This document shows, in pieces, positions 57,667 through 64,000 of a DNA stretch of 64,000 nucleotides. The stretch covers positions 62,001 through 126,000 of the forward strand of contig NZ_NTLB01000008.1 of assembly GCF_002514725.1 (NCBI RefSeq). Direction: 5' to 3'. Under the pieces are notes generated by a model. The model was not told where the DNA came from and made no database searches. It was given only the letters and a program-made list of their open reading frames with translations. Made by a program: the position numbers and the translations under genes. How positions within the stretch are numbered: the first letter of the stretch is position 1; each line of letters starts with the position of its first letter. Origin of the DNA: Mangrovitalea sediminis (GTDB taxonomy: Bacteria; Pseudomonadota; Gammaproteobacteria; Pseudomonadales; Oleiphilaceae).

Positions 57667-58862
57667 TCGAAATATCCCCGACAGACCGGCAGCCCGTCCC
57701 TCAGCATCACGCGTCCCCTGGCCACCACATGCCGCAACGCCAGTGTACGTTTCTCCAACACCAGCAGATCCGCATCGGCACCCACGGCCAGCCGACCTTT
57801 ACGCGGCAACTTCAAACGCTCCGCTGGATTTTGCGTAATGGGTAGCAAGGCGGTTCCCAATGCAAAACCCGCCTCGAGCACGCACTGGCGCAAGGTGGTC
57901 AGCAAGCTGTCCATGCGGCCTATTTGCAATCCAATAAGCTGGCCCTGCGCATCAAAACGGGGCAGGCTGGCGTGACCGTCCGTGGTGAAAGTGACCTGCT
58001 CAACGGACACCCCCGCCTCAAGGACCGCAGAGAGGGCCTGGACACAAGGGATATCCCCCGCGGCAATCAGGTCCGGAGTTGTACTTGCCGTAAAGTCGAT
58101 GACGCCCCCTTTCTGCGCGAAGTCGATGCCGGCCTGAAGCAGATCGCTGCTGCGATTGATGTGAGTCGGCCAGAACTGGGTCAGGGGCAGTGCCGACTGG
58201 CGAACCACGTCTAGCAAGGGGGTCAGGCGGGTATCGGCGTCGCCGGTATGAATCATGACAATACCGGCCTTGCCGGCCAGCATGCCGCCGACCCGCGCTT
58301 CCGACGCCAATCGGGTCAGTTCGTGACAGCTTGGATGACTGGAACGGTGATCCGAGATTGCCACCTCGCCAACGCCGACGAAACGATCGACCAGTACGAT
58401 ATCCTCCTGGACCGTCGACAGTAGGGTCCGCACCGGGACCTGATAGGAACCGGTGTAGCAATAACAGGTCAGCCCTTCACTCTCCAGGGCCCTGGCCTTG
58501 GCCAGCAGCGCAGGCAGCGTCTGGGTGATAGCATCGGTTCCCAGCGCCCCGACCATTGTCGTCACGCCACCGAGGACGGCATCGGTCAGCCGCATTTCCG
58601 GAGTCCGGGTGGCAAAACCGCCCTCGCCGCCTCCGCCGGTGATGTGCGTCAACCCGTCCACGAATCCAGGTACCACGTAGCAGTCGTCCGCACACAAACG
58701 CTCCAGCGGCAAACCCCGCAATCCTGCCACGTCGGCGCCAAGTGCGGCGACGCGCTCTCCCGCCGTCAGGATGGACAGCTCACCCAGGGGCTGGGGAGCA
58801 AAGATTTCGCCACCGTCGATCACCAGCATCATTGTATCGGCACTCATCTTGCTTAAACTCAT
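57663..58862 (-). CDS. IadA-like amidohydrolase (beta-aspartyl dipeptidase family) with altered metal site
   Basis: A 399-residue amidohydrolase that aligns along its length with E. coli isoaspartyl dipeptidase. The substrate loop THITGGGGEGG, Tyr140, Arg173, Arg237 and Ser299 keep residues that bind the alpha-carboxylate and dipeptide in IadA. Metal ligands His73, His205, His234 and Asp295 are kept. However, the first His of the HxH pair is Leu71 and the carboxylated Lys is Glu166. A Glu at this place with a broken HxH is known from mononuclear members such as E. coli NagA, so a one-metal enzyme is likely. The ATG at 58862 is the chosen start; GTG 58880 and ATG 58847 are alternatives. It is the first gene before argR, with a 4-nt overlap. 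Confidence 0.85.
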   Translation of the reverse strand: MSLSKMSADTMMLVIDGGEIFAPQPLGELSILTAGERVAALGADVAGLRGLPLERLCADDCYVVPGFVDGLTHITGGGGEGGFATRTPEMRLTDAVLGGVTTMVGALGTDAITQTLPALLAKARALESEGLTCYCYTGSYQVPVRTLLSTVQEDIVLVDRFVGVGEVAISDHRSSHPSCHELTRLASEARVGGMLAGKAGIVMIHTGDADTRLTPLLDVVRQSALPLTQFWPTHINRSSDLLQAGIDFAQKGGVIDFTASTTPDLIAAGDIPCVQALSAVLEAGVSVEQVTFTTDGHASLPRFDAQGQLIGLQIGRMDSLLTTLRQCVLEAGFALGTALLPITQNPAERLKLPRKGRLAVGADADLLVLEKRTLALRHVVARGRVMLRDGLPVCRGYFD

Positions 58863-59126
58863 GCTCGGCCCAAACTTCACATCTTAGGATGGAGAGGCTA
58901 AAAATAGAAAGCTGAAGTATCTGGTCTATGCTTGTAATCAGGTTGATACCCAACCCGACTCAGTCCACGGCCAGCCATTAAAAACTACCCCACGTCGGCA
59001 GGGAGCGCCAGGATACGTTCATCTTGCCGCGGGGCATAGGCAGTGGTCGATTCTCAGCTCAGTCTCGGCGCAAGGAGAGCAATGACCGACAGGTCCCGGG
59101 AATCGTGCCTTGTACAGGTTTAAAAC

Positions 59127-60872
59127 ATGAAGCTCTCGCCAAAACAGATTCGCTTTACCCTGTTCCACCGCTCCATGCTGATGACGCTGGCCCTGCTGGT
59201 CATCCTGGTCATCGCCTTCGGGCTGGTCATTCGCGGCGTCAAGTCCATCACCAGCACCATCGAAGGGCAGACGGCCTTTATCAGCAGCCAGACCCAGGCT
59301 ATCAAAACCCAGAACAAACTGGTCCACGAACAGCAGGGTAAACTGCGCCTTCAGACGGCCACGTTCGAGGCCTACGGACTTTACTCGAAATACCTTTACT
59401 GGCGCCTCAACTCCGTAGCGAGTGCAGACTCCCAATCCGTCAGCGAAGGCGACAAGGCCGAGAAACAACTGCGCGCAAAGTTGAAATCCATCGGCCAGCT
59501 ATCCCCGGATCTCGGCGAAGCCACCGACGGTGTCGCCCTCTACCTTGACGACTTCAATTCGGATATAAAGCAAGCCTATGACCTCGCGACAAAGGGGGCT
59601 TCGCCACAGCAGATATCGGGTCCCATGGGTTCGGCACAGAGTCAGGCCATCGCCATGAACTCCATGTTTGACGCCATCCTGAGTGAAGCGGCACAGTCGG
59701 TGACCGACGCAGGCAGCGGGGTGCTCGGCGCCGGGGAAAAACTGTCCAAGGCAGCGGAACAGGTGCAGGAATCCAGCAACGAGGTAAAGGCGCGGGGTCA
59801 CCAACTGCAGAAGCACATTCTCCTGATCCTGGCCGCGTCCATCGTGATCAGCATCGTCGTCGGCTGGCTGCTGGCCCGTTCGATCAGTCGTCCCCTGCGT
59901 CGCCTCGCCGCCGTTATCATGGACATCGAGCACAACAACGACCTGTCCAAACGGGTTGCCTACGCAGGCCGAAACGAGATCGGCGATATCGGCCAGGCGT
60001 TCAACAGCATGCTGCAGAAGTTCTCCGTCATTATTCGCGACCTGGCCAGTGCTGCGGAACAACTGTCGAGCGCGGCTGACGACAGCGCATCCGCCAGCAC
60101 CTCAACCGATCAGTCGGTGCAACAGCTCCGCTCGGAAACCGACCAGGTGGCGACCGCCAGTAACGAAATGGCCGTGACCGTCAAAGGCATCAACGACCAC
60201 ACCAATGAGGCGGTCACCCAGGCCCGCTCAGCGGCCCAGGCCTGCAAGAATGGCCAGGCCATCATCGCCCAGACCATGCACGACATCGAATCCCTCGCTG
60301 ACCGCATTTTCGAAAGTTCAGAGTCGGTTCGCGACCTGGCACAGAACGCCGATGGCATCGGTTCCGTGCTGGACGTCATCCGCAGCATCGCCGAACAAAC
60401 CAACCTGCTGGCTCTCAACGCCGCTATCGAAGCCGCTCGAGCTGGCGAAGCGGGGCGCGGTTTCGCGGTAGTGGCTGACGAGGTGCGTACCCTGGCGCAG
60501 CGTACGGGTGACTCCACCGACGAGATTCAGGGCATGATAGAGCGCCTGCAGGCCGAGACCCAGAATGTGGTGAAGCGAATGGAAAGCAGTCGGGAGCAGG
60601 CCTCCAGCACCCTGTCCGGCGCCGGCCAGACCACGACAGCTATCGCCGATATCCTCGGCGCCGTCACCGCCATCAACAGCACCAACGAACAGATCGCCCA
60701 TGCGACCGAGGAGCAGACCGGCGCCGCGGAGAGCATCGACCAGAGTATCGTCAATATCAGTCAGTTGACCGGCGATGTCTCCGATGCCGCCACCCGCACC
60801 GCCGCGGCCAGCGAAACATTGCGCCAGATGGTGGACGAACTGCACCGCCTGGTCGTCCAGTTCCGCTGCTGA
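59127..60872 (+). CDS. Methyl-accepting chemotaxis protein
   Basis: A membrane chemoreceptor of 581 residues. TM1 lies near residues 16-37. A helical periplasmic ligand-binding region of about 190 residues follows, then TM2 ([20 protein letters not shown]), a HAMP domain with [10 protein letters not shown], and the signalling coiled coil with the conserved tip [21 protein letters not shown] and [12 protein letters not shown]. There is no C-terminal CheR-tethering pentapeptide. The ligand cannot be read from sequence; the position divergent from the arginine gene set makes amino acids or dipeptides a reasonable guess. The ATG at 59127 has AGGT 7 nt upstream. Confidence 0.94.
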   Translation: MKLSPKQIRFTLFHRSMLMTLALLVILVIAFGLVIRGVKSITSTIEGQTAFISSQTQAIKTQNKLVHEQQGKLRLQTATFEAYGLYSKYLYWRLNSVASADSQSVSEGDKAEKQLRAKLKSIGQLSPDLGEATDGVALYLDDFNSDIKQAYDLATKGASPQQISGPMGSAQSQAIAMNSMFDAILSEAAQSVTDAGSGVLGAGEKLSKAAEQVQESSNEVKARGHQLQKHILLILAASIVISIVVGWLLARSISRPLRRLAAVIMDIEHNNDLSKRVAYAGRNEIGDIGQAFNSMLQKFSVIIRDLASAAEQLSSAADDSASASTSTDQSVQQLRSETDQVATASNEMAVTVKGINDHTNEAVTQARSAAQACKNGQAIIAQTMHDIESLADRIFESSESVRDLAQNADGIGSVLDVIRSIAEQTNLLALNAAIEAARAGEAGRGFAVVADEVRTLAQRTGDSTDEIQGMIERLQAETQNVVKRMESSREQASSTLSGAGQTTTAIADILGAVTAINSTNEQIAHATEEQTGAAESIDQSIVNISQLTGDVSDAATRTAAASETLRQMVDELHRLVVQFRC

Positions 60873-60921
60873 CCGGCCGTTAAAGACCTAAGACCAGCAA
60901 CCACATCGCTCCTCGGGAAAG

Positions 60922-60940
60922 GCCGTCACTCTGTGGCGGC
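60922..60940 (+). terminator. Hairpin after the chemoreceptor gene, possible terminator
   Basis: GCCGTCAC and GTGGCGGC pair over 8 bp (one G-T) around a TCT loop, 49 nt after the stop. Only short T runs follow (TTCC, then CTTTTCC). Confidence 0.5.
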
Positions 60941-61069
60941 TTCCACACCCCGGCTTTTCCAATCCTTCAGCGGGCGTGAAAACGCAGGCGCCAAGAGACG
61001 CGTTCTCCTGCAACATTTAGGTCAATGCGACGTTTACGTTAAGACATAGAGAGGGAAGAAGGGAAAGCG

Positions 61070-61110
61070 CTGTCTGCATACCCGCATGGCACAACGGGTA
61101 ATGCAGACAG
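61070..61110. repeat. Long imperfect inverted repeat (15-bp stem with one bulged base)
   Basis: CTGTCTGCATACCCG (61070-61084) pairs with CGGGTAATGCAGACAG (61095-61110), leaving one bulged base and a 10-nt loop. It is the strongest secondary structure in the 60.9-61.7 kb gap. Neither strand has a T tract after it. It could end the transcript of the small gene at 61238, or be part of a stable small RNA. Confidence 0.75.
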
Positions 61111-61131
61111 GTTGACCAATGAAACAGGGAA

Positions 61132-61155
61132 GAGGCACCGAAATCGTAGTGCCTC
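61132..61155. repeat. Second inverted repeat near the small gene
   Basis: GAGGCAC (61132-61138) and GTGCCTC (61149-61155) form a 7-bp stem with a 10-nt loop. On the minus strand it lies between the stop of the 36-codon gene and the longer hairpin at 61070, followed by TTCCCTGTTTC. Confidence 0.55.
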
Positions 61156-61237
61156 CGTCAGGGTTACCCGGGCCGCGCCCTCCTGAAACGTGGCCTCACC
61201 AGCGCAATGCGTATTCACATGTCTAAAGCCAACACCT

Positions 61238-61348
61238 TCAGTTGGCGAAATACATGGACTCGAAATAGTCCCGCATTTCGTCGATAACCATCGACTCAAA
61301 GGGGTGGGTCAATTCGAACAACAAACTGCTGTCACGCGTCGCTTTCAT
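61238..61348 (-). CDS. Small protein of 36 residues, unknown function
   Basis: The ATG at 61348 has a near-perfect GGAGGA 6 nt upstream, the best ribosome binding site in this otherwise gene-free stretch. The peptide begins MKATRDSSLLFELTHPFES and ends RDYFESMYFAN; it is acidic in the second half and contains FESM twice. The last residues resemble the end of PqqA precursor peptides (TMYFANR), but the Glu-Tyr spacing is one residue shorter and there are no pqq genes nearby. The frame is open to 61435 without another signal. I do not recognise the family. Confidence 0.6.
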   Translation of the reverse strand: MKATRDSSLLFELTHPFESMVIDEMRDYFESMYFAN

Positions 61349-61638
61349 GGTAAATCCTCCAGATGGTCTGCGGATCGTTTCCCGGCACAGGACCAGGTCA
61401 TCACCGTCACATTCAATAAGCATCAGGCATGCCAAGGCCGTTTACGGTCAGGTATCCCTTTATCGACACAGGTTTTTTCATCGGCAGGCAGTGGGAAAGA
61501 CCCGAGCTCCGCGCAAAGAGGACGCACCACCTGAAAGCGTATTGCCCCCAAGACACCCAAAGTAGTGCATAGCACAACAGCCGGTGCTACAGGCATTGCC
61601 GCAGCAGGAAGAGAAAAGCAGGAGGGGTAAAAACCAGA

Positions 61639-61669
61639 AAACCTCCGAACCCAATGGATCCGGAGGTTT
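61639..61669 (-). terminator. Rho-independent terminator of typA
   Basis: AAACCTCCG (61639-61647) and CGGAGGTTT (61661-61669) form a 9-bp stem. On the minus strand the second arm runs into a TTTTCTGGTTTTT tract. It lies 21 nt beyond the typA stop. Confidence 0.82.
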
Positions 61670-61689
61670 CCGGTGGTTCAGCTCGAACC

Positions 61690-63498
61690 TTATCGCGCAG
61701 CGCGTTTCCGCTCGTGCTCCTTGAGCAGTTTCTTGCGCAGGCGGATGTGGTTAGGCGTCACTTCAACGAGTTCGTCATCGTCGATGAACTCCAGCGCCTG
61801 TTCCAGCGACATCCGAATGGGCGGCGTCAGGATAATGTTCTCATCCGTACCCGCAGCACGGATGTTGGTCAGCTGCTTGGCCTTGGTCGGGTTGACGACC
61901 AGGTCATTGTCCCGGCTGTGGATGCCGATCAGCATGCCTTCATACACCTCTGTGCCCGGCGTCAGGAACAGACGTCCACGCTCCTGCAGGTTGAAGAGTG
62001 CGTATCCCAACACCTTGCCATCAACCATCGACACCAGGACGCCATTCTTGCGGCTGGCCATATCCCCGCCCTTGATCGGGCCGTAATGGTCGAAGACGTG
62101 CGTCAAGATACCGGAACCCGAAGTCAGCGTCAGGAAGGTGGAACGGAAACCGATCAGCCCCCGGGCCGGCATGACGAACTCAAGGCGGGTACGACCACGG
62201 CCGTCCGGCACCATGTTCTTCATTTCGGCGCGACGCTGCCCCATCTCTTCCATCACCGAACCCTGGTGCTGGTCTTCGAGGTCGATCACAACGAACTCGT
62301 AGGGTTCCTGCAATTCGCCATCGACTTCGCGGGTTACCACTTCCGGACGCGATACGCCCAGCTCGAAACCTTCCCGGCGCATGGTCTCGATCAGTACGGA
62401 AAGATGCAATTCGCCGCGCCCGGATACGACAAAGCGGTCGGCCGTATCGCCCTGCTCAACACGCAGCGCCACGTTATGCAGCAGTTCCTTCTCCAGACGC
62501 TCCTTGATATTGCGGCTGGTGATGAACTTACCGTCGCGACCGGCAAACGGCGAATCATTAACCTGGAATGTCATGCTGACCGTCGGTTCGTCCACGGTCA
62601 GAACCGGCAAAGCCTCAGGCTTTTGCGGATCGCACAGGGTGTCGGAAATGAACAGCTCTTCGATACCGGAGATACAGACGATATCCCCCGCATTCGCTTC
62701 ATCGACATTAACGCGCTGCAGGCCGTGGAAGCCTTTGACCTCCAGTATCCGGCCATTACGCTTACGGCCATCCCGATCAACGATCGCAACGGGCTGACCG
62801 GGCTTGAGCTTGCCGCGGGTAATGCGCCCGATACCGATGACACCAACATAAGGATCGTAGTCCAGCGAGGAAACCTGCATCTGGAAAGGACCCTCGGCAT
62901 TAACGTCCGGCGCCGGCACGCGGTCGACGATCATTTCGAACAGCGGCGTCATATCCTCCGCCAGCGCATCCGCCTCGAAACCTGCAATCCCGTTCAGTGC
63001 CGACGCATAGACAATCGGGAAGTCGAGTTGCTCGTCGGTGGCACCCAGGCGGTCAAACAGATCGAAGACCTCATTGATGACCCAATCCGGACGGGCGCCA
63101 GGACGGTCCACCTTGTTGACCACAACAATCGGCTTGAGACCGCGGGCGAAGGCCTTCTGGGTAACGAACCGGGTCTGAGGCATAGGGCCGTCGACGGCAT
63201 CCACCAGCAGCAGCACCGAGTCCACCATCGACAGAACCCGCTCTACCTCGCCACCGAAATCGGCGTGCCCGGGGGTGTCGACGATATTGATACGGTAATC
63301 ATTCCATCGAATGGCCGTGTTTTTCGCCAGGATAGTGATGCCGCGCTCCTTTTCCTGGTCGTTGGAGTCCATGATGCGCTCAGTGCCGGCATTTTTACGG
63401 TCCAGGGTGCCGGACTGCTGCAGCAGTTTATCCACCAGGGTGGTCTTGCCATGGTCGACGTGGGCGATGATGGCAATGTTACGAAGCTTATCGATCAC
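61690..63498 (-). CDS. typA: Ribosome-associated translational GTPase TypA/BipA
   Basis: TypA (BipA) is an EF-G-like GTPase that binds the ribosome and supports 50S assembly and stress or low-temperature growth. G motifs are [11 protein letters not shown] (G1), the switch I region GITI (G2), [14 protein letters not shown] (G3) and [10 protein letters not shown] (G4). Domain II, EF-G-like domains III and V, and the BipA-specific C-terminal domain follow ([35 protein letters not shown]). I place the start at the GTG at 63498 ([11 protein letters not shown]) with AGGA 7 nt before; the open frame to 63684 is upstream DNA. The length is 602 residues. It is divergent from glnA, as in E. coli. Confidence 0.96.
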   Translation of the reverse strand: MIDKLRNIAIIAHVDHGKTTLVDKLLQQSGTLDRKNAGTERIMDSNDQEKERGITILAKNTAIRWNDYRINIVDTPGHADFGGEVERVLSMVDSVLLLVDAVDGPMPQTRFVTQKAFARGLKPIVVVNKVDRPGARPDWVINEVFDLFDRLGATDEQLDFPIVYASALNGIAGFEADALAEDMTPLFEMIVDRVPAPDVNAEGPFQMQVSSLDYDPYVGVIGIGRITRGKLKPGQPVAIVDRDGRKRNGRILEVKGFHGLQRVNVDEANAGDIVCISGIEELFISDTLCDPQKPEALPVLTVDEPTVSMTFQVNDSPFAGRDGKFITSRNIKERLEKELLHNVALRVEQGDTADRFVVSGRGELHLSVLIETMRREGFELGVSRPEVVTREVDGELQEPYEFVVIDLEDQHQGSVMEEMGQRRAEMKNMVPDGRGRTRLEFVMPARGLIGFRSTFLTLTSGSGILTHVFDHYGPIKGGDMASRKNGVLVSMVDGKVLGYALFNLQERGRLFLTPGTEVYEGMLIGIHSRDNDLVVNPTKAKQLTNIRAAGTDENIILTPPIRMSLEQALEFIDDDELVEVTPNHIRLRKKLLKEHERKRAAR

Positions 63499-63604
63499 TT
63501 GAAAATCCTGCGAAACACGCGTTGGAAAAAAGGGCTCGCAGTATAGCGGAAAGGCGCAACATCGCCTATGGTCCGATGCATAGCGAGTATCACCTAGCCA
63601 CAAA

Positions 63605-63621
63605 TGCACCATTATCGTGCG
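63605..63621 (+). promoter_or_regulatory. NtrC enhancer site, distal
   Basis: TGCACCATTATCGTGCG keeps the GCAC-N7-GTGC dyad of NtrC (GlnG) sites and differs from the strong E. coli glnA site in a few positions. Its centre is about 175 bp before the predicted glnA transcript start. Confidence 0.75.
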
Positions 63622-63634
63622 CCAAGCATGACGC

Positions 63635-63651
63635 AGCACCATATAAGTGCA
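63635..63651 (+). promoter_or_regulatory. NtrC enhancer site, proximal
   Basis: AGCACCATATAAGTGCA has the same GCAC-N7-GTGC dyad. It lies 30 bp centre-to-centre from the distal site, close to three helical turns, so two NtrC dimers would sit on one face of the DNA. It is about 145 bp before the predicted start. Confidence 0.78.
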
Positions 63652-63760
63652 CATCATCTCGACTGCAGCACTGAAATTCTTCAAACACCCCTACCGACAA
63701 AGGCCCGCCAGCCCCGGAAAATGCCTCTTTTAAGTGCAAAACCCCATCCAGGCAAACACA

Positions 63761-63777
63761 TTGGCAAGTAATTTGCA
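63761..63777 (+). promoter_or_regulatory. Sigma-54 promoter of glnA
   Basis: TTGGCAAGTAATTTGCA has the invariant GG (63763-63764) and GC (63775-63776) exactly 10 nt apart, and matches TTGGCAcg-N4-TTGCA well. The transcript would start near 63788, about 190 nt before the glnA ATG. Confidence 0.88.
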
Positions 63778-63980
63778 CAACGGGCAGGCAACAGCGAGGC
63801 TGTTCATCAAGAGAGGGAGGCAAGCTATCAGACCTTCTGGTATGCTGCCGTTGCCCTAATGCGAACAACCGTCCGAAGTCAGTTTCCCTCGCTCGGGCTG
63901 CCAGCGAGCGATCTTAAAGCGGTAATCCACTTCGGGCTGTATCGGCGCGATTGCTATCGAAAATAAACGGAGCATGTCTA

Positions 63981-64000
63981 ATGTCTACAAAGACTGTGAA
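63981..64000 (+). CDS. glnA: Glutamine synthetase, first codons only (runs off the window)
   Basis: The window ends seven codons into this gene (MSTKTV...). The ATG at 63981 has GGAG 8 nt upstream; an ATG at 63974 abuts the same GGAG and opens a different frame. The name is inferred from three facts: the divergent neighbour is typA, the upstream DNA has a sigma-54 promoter with two NtrC sites, and GlnA proteins of relatives begin with a similar short peptide. Too little protein is visible to prove it. Confidence 0.75.

Larger units (their letters stand above)
60873..61689. other. Long mostly non-coding region between the chemoreceptor gene and typA
   Basis: Over 800 nt contain only the 36-codon gene, three hairpins and the typA terminator. 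Other open frames (61039-61299 minus, 61190-61534 plus, 61347-61565 plus) have no ribosome binding site or recognisable product. The stretch 61349-61638, upstream of the small gene, should hold its promoter, but I see no convincing -35/-10 pair. Confidence 0.5.

Noticed and set aside
61039-61299. 86-codon open frame on the minus strand overlapping the small gene
   Set aside because: It has no start signal, runs through both hairpins and conflicts with the better-supported 36-codon frame.
61238-61348. True pqqA gene
   Set aside because: The tail resembles PqqA, but the peptide is longer, the Glu-Tyr spacing differs, and no pqq biosynthesis genes are in the window.
61654-63546. 630-codon open frame on the plus strand opposite typA
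   Set aside because: Same cause: typA is complete and conserved, and the antisense product has no family features. Similar shadows opposite thiC (39115-40758), the patatin gene (27431-28339) and astD (52452-53693) were also dropped.

Overview
The window is a stretch of chromosome from a high-GC, gene-dense gammaproteobacterium. Gene content and order resemble Pseudomonas and marine relatives such as Marinobacter or Hahella: pilMNOPQ-aroKB-damX-gltBD facing ponA, then maeB, rpmE, priA, argS, a SPOR gene and hslVU; yqiA-cpdA-DUF1249-nudF-thiC-tolC; an aot/aru arginine locus; and typA divergent from glnA. The placement rests on protein similarity and remembered synteny, not on a database search. 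There is no rRNA, tRNA, insertion sequence, prophage or CRISPR array. The window reads as core genome without obvious horizontally acquired islands.

Layout. 1-14.9 kb, minus strand: the type IV pilus alignment and secretin operon pilMNOPQ, a strong terminator, then aroK-aroB-damX and gltB-gltD (glutamate synthase). 15-17.6 kb: ponA (PBP1A), followed by a CAGGT pentanucleotide tandem repeat. 17.9-27.1 kb: maeB, rpmE, priA, argS, a SPOR protein, hslVU behind a heat-shock-type promoter, and a DUF971 gene. 27-36.4 kb: patatin, ptsP, rppH, a HAD phosphatase, an imelysin-like lipoprotein, rlmI, an HDOD protein and a solitary gcvH. 36.5-43.3 kb: yqiA, cpdA, DUF1249, nudF, thiC under a TPP riboswitch, and tolC. 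43.3-45.6 kb: waaA and an LpxL-type acyltransferase for lipid A and inner core.

46-59 kb is the most integrated module. A basic amino acid ABC transporter (aotP, aotJ, aotQ, aotM) runs into astE. It converges on a minus-strand set: an IadA-like amidohydrolase, argR, astC, aruF, aruG, astD, astB. Together they would import arginine or ornithine and degrade arginine by the succinyltransferase (AST) pathway to glutamate and succinate, controlled by the AraC-type ArgR. The amidohydrolase overlaps argR by 4 nt and has lost two metal ligands of classical IadA. I propose, as inference, that it feeds arginine from beta-aspartyl-arginine or a similar dipeptide into the pathway. A chemoreceptor gene is divergent from it.

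61-64 kb: a 36-codon gene with an excellent ribosome binding site in an otherwise empty region with long hairpins, then typA. The window ends seven codons into glnA. Upstream of glnA lie a canonical sigma-54 promoter and two NtrC-type enhancer sites. Nitrogen flow links several parts: arginine catabolism yields ammonia and glutamate, gltBD and glnA form the GS-GOGAT cycle, and ptsP belongs to the nitrogen PTS.
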